64,000 nucleotides of DNA. Origin: Marinicellulosiphila megalodicopiae (GTDB taxonomy: Bacteria > Pseudomonadota > Gammaproteobacteria > Pseudomonadales > Natronospirillaceae). The notes beneath the pieces were generated by a model, which was not told where the DNA came from, did not search any database, and saw only the letters and a program-made list of their open reading frames with translations. How positions within the stretch are numbered: the stretch's first letter is position 1; every line of letters starts with the position of its first letter. The stretch covers positions 930,001-994,000 of the forward strand of contig NZ_AP023087.1 of NCBI RefSeq assembly GCF_045862395.1, given 5' to 3'. This document shows, one piece after another, positions 34,651 to 42,708 of this stretch. A program made the translations under genes and the position numbers.

Positions 34651-35853
34651 ATGAGAATTATTTTAGCGATTACAGGTGGCATTGCCGCTTATAAAAGTGC
34701 TGTATTGGCAAGATTGTTAGTTAAGCAGGGGCATGATGTACGAGTGATTATGACTCAAAATGCTTGTGAATTTATTTCGCCTCTTACTTTACAGGCTTTA
34801 ACGGGTAAGGAAGTACATACTACGTTGCTGGATGAACAGGCTGAAAAGGGTATGGGGCATATTGAATTGGCCAAGTGGGCTGAGGTGATTTTAATTGCGC
34901 CTGCCACTGCTAATTGTATTGCTACGTTAAATGCTGGTTTGGCGCCTGAATTGTTATATGCCGTGATTTTGGCAAGTCGTGCAAAGCTTTGGGTGGCTCC
35001 TGCTATGAATGAATTAATGTGGCAAAACCCTGTGGTGCAACATAATTTAAGTCAGTTGCGAAAAATGTATGCCCACAGATGGCATACAATCGGTCCAGAT
35101 TCTGGCGAACAAGCTTGTGGGGATGTTGGACTTGGTAGAATGAGTGAACCTGAAACAATTGCGCAATTTGTGCTTGATCAATTAGATGATAAACCTGCCG
35201 ATGCTTTGTTTTTGCAATCAAAACATGTGGTAATTACCGCAGGTCCCACTGAAGAGTTGATCGACCCAGTGCGTTTTATCTCCAATAAAAGCTCTGGAAA
35301 AATGGGTTATGCCTTAGCGGAAGCTGCAAGTAAAATGGGGGCAAAGGTGACATTGATTTCAGGGCCTGTGAATATTGAAGCACCGAAAAACATTCAATTA
35401 GTGAAAGTGCAAAGTGCTAAGCAAATGTTGCAACAAGTGATGAACATCATAAATGAGTGTGATATATTCATTTCCTGTGCGGCAGTGGCCGACTATGCAT
35501 GCTCACAAGTGAGTGAGCATAAACTTAAAAAACAAAATGATCAGCCAATTTTAACGTTAGAATTGATTAAAAACCCAGATATTTTGGCGACGGTAGGTAA
35601 ACTACCAAGCAAGCCATTTTGTGTGGGATTTGCAGCAGAAACGCAAAATGTTGAACAATATGCTAGAACCAAATTGGTTCAAAAAAATATTGATTGGATC
35701 GTGGCAAATGATGTTTCAAAAGAAGGGATTGGTTTCAATTCTGATGATAATCAAGTGACACTCATTTCACACGACAAAACTATGAAACTAAAAAAAATGA
35801 CAAAACAAAAATTAGCCTACACGATTTTAGAAACCGTATGCGCTGTTAATTAA
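34651..35853 (+). CDS. coaBC: bifunctional phosphopantothenoylcysteine decarboxylase / synthetase
   Basis: A 400-residue two-domain enzyme of coenzyme A synthesis. The N-terminal CoaC flavoprotein domain (~1-190) shows AITGGIAAYKSA, GHIELAKWAEVILIAPATAN with the catalytic His, WVAPAMNELMWQNP and GEQACGDVGLGRM with the catalytic Cys. The C-terminal CoaB domain shows TAGPTEELIDPVRFISNKSS and GKMG, then KNIDWIVANDVSKEGIGF. ATG 34651 is chosen because MRIILAITGG is the usual beginning; an upstream TTG is possible. In many relatives dut follows; here algC follows after 17 bases with no dut between them. Confidence 0.95.
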   Translation: MRIILAITGGIAAYKSAVLARLLVKQGHDVRVIMTQNACEFISPLTLQALTGKEVHTTLLDEQAEKGMGHIELAKWAEVILIAPATANCIATLNAGLAPELLYAVILASRAKLWVAPAMNELMWQNPVVQHNLSQLRKMYAHRWHTIGPDSGEQACGDVGLGRMSEPETIAQFVLDQLDDKPADALFLQSKHVVITAGPTEELIDPVRFISNKSSGKMGYALAEAASKMGAKVTLISGPVNIEAPKNIQLVKVQSAKQMLQQVMNIINECDIFISCAAVADYACSQVSEHKLKKQNDQPILTLELIKNPDILATVGKLPSKPFCVGFAAETQNVEQYARTKLVQKNIDWIVANDVSKEGIGFNSDDNQVTLISHDKTMKLKKMTKQKLAYTILETVCAVN

Positions 35854-35870
35854 ATTGGAAGGGACGAGTT

Positions 35871-38549
35871 ATGGCCAAACACTCTAAAGAAAATAATCAA
35901 ACAAAAATAAAAAAAAGTAAGCGCCGAAGTATTTTCAGTTTTCTGATCCCTTCCATTGTTGCTGTTTTAGTTATTTTACCTGTACTTGCTGTTGTGTTGA
36001 TTAAATTCACAATTGAACCGATCAACGATAAATTTCAACAAGATAGTGTAAAAATTTATAGTCAGTCTATTGCGAGTAATATTAACGCTGAAATTCTATC
36101 TAAACGATCATTAATTGAATCCATTGCTAGCGATGCAAAGTTAGTTGAGTTAGTTGAGAAAACCGATACTGACGGATTGTTAAATTTTGAAAAAATTAAA
36201 ATGCAATCCATTGAAGGTGTTAGGCAAATACGGGTTACGTTACCTGGTTTAGCTGATCCAAATGATGGACGCTTCCCTGAGCTTGGTTACCCTGGTGCGG
36301 ATATGATTCGTGTGGTTGAAAAAGGCGGTAAAGAGCCAGCACAATTCTATCCAAGAGAAACCGGCGGAGATGTTATATTAATTGTATTGCCTGTTCTGAA
36401 TGCAAATAGTGAACATATTGCATCGTTATCTGCGTCCTTTGGTGTGGGGTACTTTAATCAAGTTTTAAAATCTAATTTTAATAATGCAAGTGCGTTACAA
36501 ATTGTTCAGTCCAGACCGTCTGAGCCATCACAAAACATTGCTACAGTGGGCACGATGGTTCGTGGTGATGCCATTGGTATCGATTTAAGTGTGCAATATT
36601 GGAAGCTTTATTATTTACCAAGCGACAAAATATTAAATGCACAAATTGTACAATCTAGCCATTATTTATTGCCTATTATTGGTGCTATGTTGTTGATTTT
36701 ATTGGCGATTGTATTGCCTGTTTGGAACTTGCAGAAAATCGTACGAAAAGAAACAGCATCGGTTGCGGTTTACGTGCAAAAAGTATTGGCCGGTCAGCAA
36801 CAAGCAACGCCTCAAGTGACTATTGCTTTGTACAGTTCGTTATTAGAAAGCTTATCTCGTGTTAGGTTTTCAAGACAAAGCGCTCAACAAGTTACTCCTA
36901 ATAAGCCTGAACCTTCAGAGACAACTCAAGCACTTGAGGATTTTTCTAATCCTAGTCATTTATCCAACCAAAACTCTAATTTAAATACGTCACATACCCC
37001 TTCCACTGAAGTGTTAGATTTAGATGATGATATGGCACAAATTGATCAGATTCCTGATATGAATTTGGATATGGATAATTCCGAACAATCGATCATGTCA
37101 TTGCATTTAGGTGACGATCATGATCGGTTAGGCATTGATGCCGCACAAGATCAAGCGCCGATCCCTAATCAAGGTTTAAACGTCACCCCAGAGATATTTA
37201 ATGGTTTTGATATTTGTGGATTAGTAGGTGAGACGTTAGATGCATCGATTGCGCGAATCATTGGTTTGGCAATTGGGTCAGAAGCTGCGGATCGTGGTGA
37301 GCAAACCATTATTGTTGGGCGTGATGGTCGATTATCAAGTTCTGAAATTACACGTGCATTAATTTTAGGGTTAACTGAGTCTGGTCGTGACGTATTGGAT
37401 TTAGGATTAGTGCCAACGCCATTAATGTATTACGCAACTAAAATATTGGGGGTGAATTCTGGTGTAATGGTGACAGGTGGAAATCATTCTCCTAATCATA
37501 ATGGTATGAAAATCATTTTAGCAGGCCAAGCCTTAGTTCCAGAACAAATCGCGGCGTTGTATACACGAATTGAATCCAGAAATTTATTAAGTGGTAATGG
37601 CAGTGTCACTCAAAATAACATTATTAATAATTACATAAAGCGTATTTCAAGTGATGTAAAAGTGAAACGTAAACTCAAGGTTGTGGTTGATGCAGGTAAT
37701 GGTGTAGCGGGTAATGTTGCTCCTGCATTATTTGATGCCATGGATTGTGAAGTGATTCAGTTGCATTGCGAAGTGGATGGCAATTTTCCAAACCATACAC
37801 CCAACCCAACGAATGTTAAGAATATGTTAGACCTGCAAAAAGCGGTAAAAGAGCATAATGCCGATTTAGGGTTTGCATTTGACGGGGAAGCAGATCGTTT
37901 AGGCATGGTAACCAATGAGGGTACAATTATTCAGCCAGATAGAATGTTGATGCTATTGGCTAAAAACTTATTGCAGCGTAAATCAAATTCAGTTGTCATT
38001 CACGACATCAGAAGTACACGTCGCCTTAAAGCATTAATTGTGGGTTATGGTGGTCGCGCGATTATGTCTAAATCAGGCAGTGCATTAATTAAACGTAAAA
38101 TGAAAGAAACAGGCGCTTTATTAGCAGGTGAAATGGATGGTCACATTATCTTCAGAGAAAGGTGGTATGGTTTTGATGATGCACTTTATGCTGCAGCAAG
38201 AATTTTAGAAGTTGTCAGTCAAGATTCTAAAACCGTTGAATCAATATTTGCATCTTTTCCTGAAGACAGTTCAACGTTAGATTTGCCTTTGAGTGTCCCT
38301 GAAAATGTTAAATATGAGCTGATAGAGCGATTATCAAGAGAAGGTAAATTTCCAAACGGTACCATCATTGAATTAGATGGGTTGCGTGTTGATTTCCCTG
38401 ATGGATGGGGGTTGATTAGACCTCATCAAACCAAAAATGTACTTATTATGAAGTTTGAAGCGGATACACCAAGTTCATTACGCAAAATACAAGAAACATT
38501 CAAACTGCAAATGTTGAATCTTGATTCAAAATTACAGTTTCCTTATTAG
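35871..38549 (+). CDS. algC: AlgC-like phosphohexomutase with membrane N-terminus and altered active site
   Basis: An 892-residue protein. The N-terminal ~440 residues hold a membrane segment (~20-45), a periplasmic sensor-like region and a second membrane segment (~262-285), then a disordered acidic linker. The C-terminal ~450 residues are a phosphomannomutase/phosphoglucomutase. The long N-terminal extension is known in other gammaproteobacteria. The catalytic sites differ from AlgC of Pseudomonas. The phosphoserine loop TGSHNPPDYNG is TGGNHSPNHNG here (535-545), with Gly for the Ser. The metal loop is DGEADR (671). The sugar loop is GEMDGH (753) and the phosphate loop RPHQTKN (850). Activity is therefore uncertain. 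It lies between coaBC and argB. Confidence 0.85.
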   Translation: MAKHSKENNQTKIKKSKRRSIFSFLIPSIVAVLVILPVLAVVLIKFTIEPINDKFQQDSVKIYSQSIASNINAEILSKRSLIESIASDAKLVELVEKTDTDGLLNFEKIKMQSIEGVRQIRVTLPGLADPNDGRFPELGYPGADMIRVVEKGGKEPAQFYPRETGGDVILIVLPVLNANSEHIASLSASFGVGYFNQVLKSNFNNASALQIVQSRPSEPSQNIATVGTMVRGDAIGIDLSVQYWKLYYLPSDKILNAQIVQSSHYLLPIIGAMLLILLAIVLPVWNLQKIVRKETASVAVYVQKVLAGQQQATPQVTIALYSSLLESLSRVRFSRQSAQQVTPNKPEPSETTQALEDFSNPSHLSNQNSNLNTSHTPSTEVLDLDDDMAQIDQIPDMNLDMDNSEQSIMSLHLGDDHDRLGIDAAQDQAPIPNQGLNVTPEIFNGFDICGLVGETLDASIARIIGLAIGSEAADRGEQTIIVGRDGRLSSSEITRALILGLTESGRDVLDLGLVPTPLMYYATKILGVNSGVMVTGGNHSPNHNGMKIILAGQALVPEQIAALYTRIESRNLLSGNGSVTQNNIINNYIKRISSDVKVKRKLKVVVDAGNGVAGNVAPALFDAMDCEVIQLHCEVDGNFPNHTPNPTNVKNMLDLQKAVKEHNADLGFAFDGEADRLGMVTNEGTIIQPDRMLMLLAKNLLQRKSNSVVIHDIRSTRRLKALIVGYGGRAIMSKSGSALIKRKMKETGALLAGEMDGHIIFRERWYGFDDALYAAARILEVVSQDSKTVESIFASFPEDSSTLDLPLSVPENVKYELIERLSREGKFPNGTIIELDGLRVDFPDGWGLIRPHQTKNVLIMKFEADTPSSLRKIQETFKLQMLNLDSKLQFPY

Positions 38550-38564
38550 AGAGAAGTATAAATC

Positions 38565-39467
38565 ATGTCGATTGATTTAAAAGCAGCACAAAATTTTACA
38601 AGCGTTTTATCTGAAGCGCTTCCGTACATTCAAAAATTTGCAGGTTGTACCATCGTTGTAAAATACGGCGGTAATGCAATGATTGATGAAGAGCTTAAAC
38701 AAAGCTTTGCAAGAGATATCGTATTGCTAAAAGCAGTGGGTATTAACCCTGTTGTGGTTCATGGTGGCGGACCCCAAATTGGAGACCTCTTAGAGCGCTT
38801 AAATATTGAATCTAAATTTGTTGATGGCATGCGAGTGACGACAACAGAAACCATGGATGTGGTTGAGATGGTTTTAGGTGGATTGGTTAATAAAGAAATA
38901 GTAAGTTTGCTAAACCAAGTTGGCGGTAAGGCAGTGGGTATGACAGGTAAAGACGCTTCGTTTATTCAGGCTGAAAAATTAGTCATCACAAGCTCAAGTC
39001 CTGATTTACAAAAGTCTGAAATCATTGATATAGGGCATGTCGGTAAAGTGAAATCCATTGATACTTCGTACATCGATTTACTGGTGAAGTCAGATTATAT
39101 TCCTGTAGTTGCACCAATTGGTGTCGATGAAAAAGGACAATCCTATAATATTAATGCCGATTTAGTTGCAGGAAAAATTGCAGAAGTTTTAAATGCGGAA
39201 AAACTGATTTTATTAACAAACATTGCTGGTTTGCAAAGCAAAGAAGGTAAGGTGTTAACCGGATTAAGTACTGCTCAGGTGGACGCTTTAATAGCTGATG
39301 GTACGATTTATGGCGGCATGTTACCGAAGATTGGCTGTGCATTAGATGCAGTTAAAAATTCTGTGAAAAGTGCGCATATTATTGATGGACGAGTGGCACA
39401 CGCCACATTGTTAGAAATATTCTCAGACCAAGGTGTGGGAACATTAATAACAAATGAAGCAATATAA
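38565..39467 (+). CDS. argB: acetylglutamate kinase
   Basis: A 300-residue amino-acid kinase for the second step of arginine synthesis (phosphorylation of N-acetylglutamate). Motifs: KYGGNAM near the N-terminus, VHGGGPQIGDLLERL for substrate binding, GLVNKEIVSLLNQVGGKAVG, YNINADLVAGKIAEVL and the C-terminal MLPKIGCALDAVKNSVKSAH. It starts 15 bases after algC and ends nine bases before slmA, so the three are probably one operon. The length is typical of the long, arginine-sensitive or enterobacterial-unlike form; regulation cannot be read from sequence. Confidence 0.95.
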   Translation: MSIDLKAAQNFTSVLSEALPYIQKFAGCTIVVKYGGNAMIDEELKQSFARDIVLLKAVGINPVVVHGGGPQIGDLLERLNIESKFVDGMRVTTTETMDVVEMVLGGLVNKEIVSLLNQVGGKAVGMTGKDASFIQAEKLVITSSSPDLQKSEIIDIGHVGKVKSIDTSYIDLLVKSDYIPVVAPIGVDEKGQSYNINADLVAGKIAEVLNAEKLILLTNIAGLQSKEGKVLTGLSTAQVDALIADGTIYGGMLPKIGCALDAVKNSVKSAHIIDGRVAHATLLEIFSDQGVGTLITNEAI

Positions 39468-39476
39468 GGGGGTGTC

Positions 39477-40070
39477 ATGACTGCAGTGAGCGAACGTAAA
39501 ATTTCAAGACGCGAACAAATATTACAGTGCCTTGCACGTATGCTTGAGCATAGTCCTGGGAACCGAATCACTATTTCCAAATTGGCAAAAGAGGTGGGTG
39601 TTTCTGAGGCTGCGTTATATAGACATTTTCCTAGTAAAACAAAAATGTTTGAAGGGTTAATTATCTATATTGAAGAAAGTATTTTTTCACGTATTAATAT
39701 TATTTTACAGGATGAAAATTCAACTGTAGTGCGCTGTCAGTTAATTTTAAACTTAATGCTTGGCTTCGCTCAAAACAATCCTGGAATGTGTCGTATTTTA
39801 ATTGGTGATGCACTAGCAGGAGAAGATGATCGTTTAAGAGTAAGAGTCGCGCAATTTTTTGAACGAGTTGAGTTGCAATTAAAGCAAGTAATACGCGAAG
39901 CACAAATTCGTGACCAACAATCGGTTCAATTACCAAATACAGTTTGTGCTAATTTGATGCTGTGTTTAGTGGAAGGCAGAATCAGTCAATTTGTTAGGAG
40001 TGAATTTAAAAAAATGCCAATGCAAGATTGGGATCTTAATTGGCAAGGTTTGCATCGAGCGATTTTTTAG
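39477..40070 (+). CDS. slmA: nucleoid occlusion factor SlmA
   Basis: A 197-residue TetR-fold protein that binds DNA over the nucleoid and blocks FtsZ assembly there. The HTH is in ISKLAKEVGVSEAALYRHFP, followed by SKTKMFEGLIIYIE. The C-terminal dimer domain includes NNPGMCRILIGDALAGEDDR and LRVRVAQFFERVELQLKQ, which distinguish SlmA from other TetR members. It has ATG and a strong GGGGG ribosome-binding site overlapping the argB end region. It is followed by a bidirectional terminator. Confidence 0.93.
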   Translation: MTAVSERKISRREQILQCLARMLEHSPGNRITISKLAKEVGVSEAALYRHFPSKTKMFEGLIIYIEESIFSRINIILQDENSTVVRCQLILNLMLGFAQNNPGMCRILIGDALAGEDDRLRVRVAQFFERVELQLKQVIREAQIRDQQSVQLPNTVCANLMLCLVEGRISQFVRSEFKKMPMQDWDLNWQGLHRAIF

Positions 40071-40083
40071 ATTTATTAGTATA

Positions 40084-40111
40084 AAAAAACCAGCATTTGC
40101 TGGTTTTTTTT
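40084..40111. terminator. bidirectional terminator between slmA and the convergent gene
   Basis: AAAAAACCAGC and GCTGGTTTTTTT with an ATTT loop. T-runs exist on both strands. Confidence 0.9.
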
Positions 40112-40128
40112 GGCTGTTAAAATTTAAT

Positions 40129-40617
40129 TCATGCGGCCATTGAATCTTTATCGATGTATTCTTGATAATGTCGAATAAAATCCGACTGGCTTGCATGACT
40201 ACCATGAAAATAATGCTGCCAGCATTTTGCAATACCGTGAATGTCTTTGCGTTTTGGAATCGGGGCGTCTTGACTTGTATAAATACACCAAGCAATGGCG
40301 GTAGAATAAATTAAATTCGTCGCTAATTCGCTGTGTGGGTTTTCAAGAAACATATGCTGGCTTGCCAGCCCCCTTACTAAACTTGCAAGTTCTGGTTTTT
40401 TTGCTAAATAATCATCCCAAATACGTTCATGAGTTTTCGCATCAATATGAAACACCCCCATGCCTCTGTGGTGTTTTTGTTTAAGGTGCGAACCTAATCC
40501 AGATTCTTGGGCGGCAGTTGCCATCAGTAACTCTTCCATACCTGATGTGTAATTGCCTAATTGTTTTAATGTGGGTCTAATCACATAATGGCGTAATTCT
40601 GAAGCGCAAATTCCCAT
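40129..40617 (-). CDS. hypothetical protein, lysozyme-like motif
   Basis: A 162-residue protein of a small orphan family that I recall from phages and gammaproteobacteria. The ATAAQESGLGSHLKQKHHRG segment, with Glu after the AAQ, resembles the catalytic-Glu helix of lytic transglycosylases. A later GMGVFHID fits the GLGLYQI position in that fold. No signal peptide is visible, so secretion would need another route. The lysozyme-like role is an inference only. The start MGICASELRHYVIRPTL has no clear ribosome-binding site. A 199-base gene-free, very AT-rich gap precedes it upstream (40618-40816). Confidence 0.55.
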   Translation of the reverse strand: MGICASELRHYVIRPTLKQLGNYTSGMEELLMATAAQESGLGSHLKQKHHRGMGVFHIDAKTHERIWDDYLAKKPELASLVRGLASQHMFLENPHSELATNLIYSTAIAWCIYTSQDAPIPKRKDIHGIAKCWQHYFHGSHASQSDFIRHYQEYIDKDSMAA

Positions 40618-40816
40618 TTTAAATTGCTCTTTATGATTTTTTAATTATTTAGCAAAATACTTGCCGACAAAGGCAAATTACATGTTGAATTATAAAGATA
40701 GTGTGTATTTTTGTGAAAGGGTCGATAAAATTCATTCTTTTAATATCAATTAATAATTTAAATTTTTTTTTAAACGTTTTTGATTATATTGAAAAAAATA
40801 AAATTATTTTTTAAAG

Positions 40817-41353
40817 TTATATTCCTTCGTAAGCGCATAAATTAAATACTGGAACATTTAAAGTGCCAATATTTTGTACGCCTTTTAAATCAGGTAAACA
40901 AACTAGGCATGCAACCTCAAAAATATTTGCCCCAGTTTGATTAATTAAATTAATTGCCCCCATTGTGGATTTTCCTGCAGCAATTAAGTCATCAAAAATC
41001 AATACGTTGTCCTGCTCATTACAAGCATTTTTGTGCATCTGTAATGCGCGAGTATGCGAATCGTTTTGGGAATGAAGGAGTTCTCCTGCCATTTTATGGG
41101 GTTTTCTAATTAAAATTAAGGGCAAGTTTAAGCGTGCAGCTAACATCGAGCCTAAAATAAATGCTCTAGCTTCTAATACAGCTATGTGAGTAAGATTGGA
41201 ATTTATATAGCGCTCATATAATCGATTAACGCATTTTTGAGTGATTTCACTGTGACGATAAATGTCAGTTAAATCTCTAAAAATATCACCTTCATTTGGC
41301 CAGTTTTTATAAGACTTGATGTGGTTTTTAATTTCAAATGAAATGTCAGCCAT
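40817..41353 (-). CDS. apt: divergent adenine phosphoribosyltransferase-like protein
   Basis: A 178-residue type I phosphoribosyltransferase related to Apt. GDIFRDLTDIY matches GI-FRD-T, LEARAFILGSMLA matches TEARGF-FG, and RKPHKM matches RKPGKL. The PRPP loop reads VLIFDDLIAAGKSTMGA in place of the family's DDLLATGGT, and the LEYG motif is missing (RALQMHKNAC). The fold is clear, but substrate and activity are uncertain. It may be a true Apt of an unusual branch or a paralogue with another nucleobase. Upstream neighbour is hpf on the same strand after a terminator. Confidence 0.7.
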   Translation of the reverse strand: MADISFEIKNHIKSYKNWPNEGDIFRDLTDIYRHSEITQKCVNRLYERYINSNLTHIAVLEARAFILGSMLAARLNLPLILIRKPHKMAGELLHSQNDSHTRALQMHKNACNEQDNVLIFDDLIAAGKSTMGAINLINQTGANIFEVACLVCLPDLKGVQNIGTLNVPVFNLCAYEGI

Positions 41354-41422
41354 AAAACACCTTGTTATTGAATGAAGAAACTAAAAAAAGAAATTTGAAA
41401 AGGAGGTAAAAATTTAAGAATT

Positions 41423-41453
41423 AAAAAAGCCCGAATCAAATGATTCAGGCTTA
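41423..41453 (-). terminator. intrinsic terminator after hpf
   Basis: On the minus strand GCCTGAATCA/TGATTCGGGC form a ten-position stem with one mismatch, followed by TTTTTTAA. Confidence 0.85.
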
Positions 41454-41462
41454 TTATGGGAA

Positions 41463-41873
41463 TTATGCGACTGAGCTTACAAGCTCGACTTCTATTCCGC
41501 GATCAACAAGGGCATTAAATTCTTCTTGTTGCATATCTTCAATTGAAGTGTCTTCAGCAAAACGTTCTGAAGATTTTGATTTCGTTTTATTTTTATAACG
41601 ACGTAATTGTTTTTCAAGTTTTTGCACTAAGCTGTCGACTGTGACACTCATGCTGTTGTCCGCTTCAGAGGTTGCGAAAAATTCTTTGCCAGGAATCCGA
41701 ATGGTTGCTTCGGCTTGGACTTTATCCGTTTCTTGTTTAGTCAGATTAAAAGTTACGTTCACGCTTGTAATTTTGTCATTATAACGGCTTAGTTTTGCCA
41801 TAGACTCTTTAATTAATGCTTTGATTTCATTTGGAACCGTAACTTGGTGACCGCTGATGTTCAATGTGTACAT
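41463..41873 (-). CDS. hpf: ribosome hibernation-promoting factor (HPF/RaiA family)
   Basis: A 136-residue protein. It begins with the HPF beta-alpha fold (MYTLNISGHQVTVPNEIK, KLSRYNDKITSVNVTFNL, VQAEATIRIPGKEFFATSEA) and ends with a ~35-residue acidic tail (FAEDTSIEDMQQEEFNALV), longer than E. coli HPF (95 residues) but without the dimerising domain of long HPF. It binds the 30S subunit in stationary phase. It is a single gene with its own terminator. No rpoN or ptsN is adjacent, unlike in many proteobacteria. Confidence 0.88.
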   Translation of the reverse strand: MYTLNISGHQVTVPNEIKALIKESMAKLSRYNDKITSVNVTFNLTKQETDKVQAEATIRIPGKEFFATSEADNSMSVTVDSLVQKLEKQLRRYKNKTKSKSSERFAEDTSIEDMQQEEFNALVDRGIEVELVSSVA

Positions 41874-42213
41874 ATATAAATCCTCTGATAATAAATTAAA
41901 AATTGACGTCTTTTTAGTGGTAATTTTTTTCCTCTTTTGTGTGGGTTGACTTATAAACTACTCCGACTGATAAAAAAGTCAAACACTTTTATCAATCATT
42001 TTAAAAATTAATTTCATACCAAAACTCAGTTCTGTTTTTATAAAATTAATCTCTATGTAGCGATAAAAGAATAGACTAGTGATCGGCTACATAGTTCATA
42101 AATGATGTGTAATTTTGAAATTTCAATGGTGGGATTTGTAAGTTTTTTTGATTTTTCTACAAAACGTGACTTTTGTCTAATTTAAAAAAATAAGCATTGA
42201 ATTGCGCAGAATT
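41874..42213. other. gene-free AT-rich stretch between folK and hpf
   Basis: Contains the hpf promoter region on the minus strand, with AGAGGA as ribosome-binding site near 41880. No convincing ORF or RNA gene was recognised. Confidence 0.4.
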
Positions 42214-42708
42214 TTAAATAAGGAATTCATTTAAAGTTGTAATCTCTTGATCGTTAATCAGGGAAATCCAGTGTGTAAGGTTTTTATTTTTTAATTTTGT
42301 CACAGGATAATTATTTTGCAAGTCTTGAAGGGGGAGTAGCACAAAGAGTCGTTTATGAGCCAGCGGATGAGGGATAATTAAACGTTGCGTATCCAATTTA
42401 ATAGCATCATAAAGGATAATGTCTAAATCTAACGTTCTAGGCCCCCAGTGGCGATCTCGCGTACGGTGGTGGGATTGTTCGATTGCTTGAAGTGCATCAA
42501 GTAATTCAATTGGTGAGTATTGGGTTTCAATTAAAATACAGCCATTTACAAAATCATCTTGGTCTTGTGGACCAACAGGACTTGAGGTATAAATTTTAGA
42601 GCCTGCAATTACCTTGGTGTAGGGTAATTGATCGATCTCATTGCAGGCGTCCAAAATTTGCTGTTTAGGCTGATTTAAATTACTGCCTAATGCTATCCAA
42701 GCTTTCAT
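42214..42708 (-). CDS. folK: HPPK, 2-amino-4-hydroxy-6-hydroxymethyldihydropteridine pyrophosphokinase
   Basis: A 164-residue folate-pathway enzyme that transfers pyrophosphate from ATP to the pterin. It begins MKAWIALGSNLNQPKQQI and has the signature RHWGPRTLDLDIILYD, with the two metal-binding Asp, and LIIPHPLAHKRLFVLLPLQD. Its start overlaps the stop of pcnB by four bases (ATGA), the conserved pcnB-folK operon order of gammaproteobacteria. Confidence 0.95.
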   Translation of the reverse strand: MKAWIALGSNLNQPKQQILDACNEIDQLPYTKVIAGSKIYTSSPVGPQDQDDFVNGCILIETQYSPIELLDALQAIEQSHHRTRDRHWGPRTLDLDIILYDAIKLDTQRLIIPHPLAHKRLFVLLPLQDLQNNYPVTKLKNKNLTHWISLINDQEITTLNEFLI

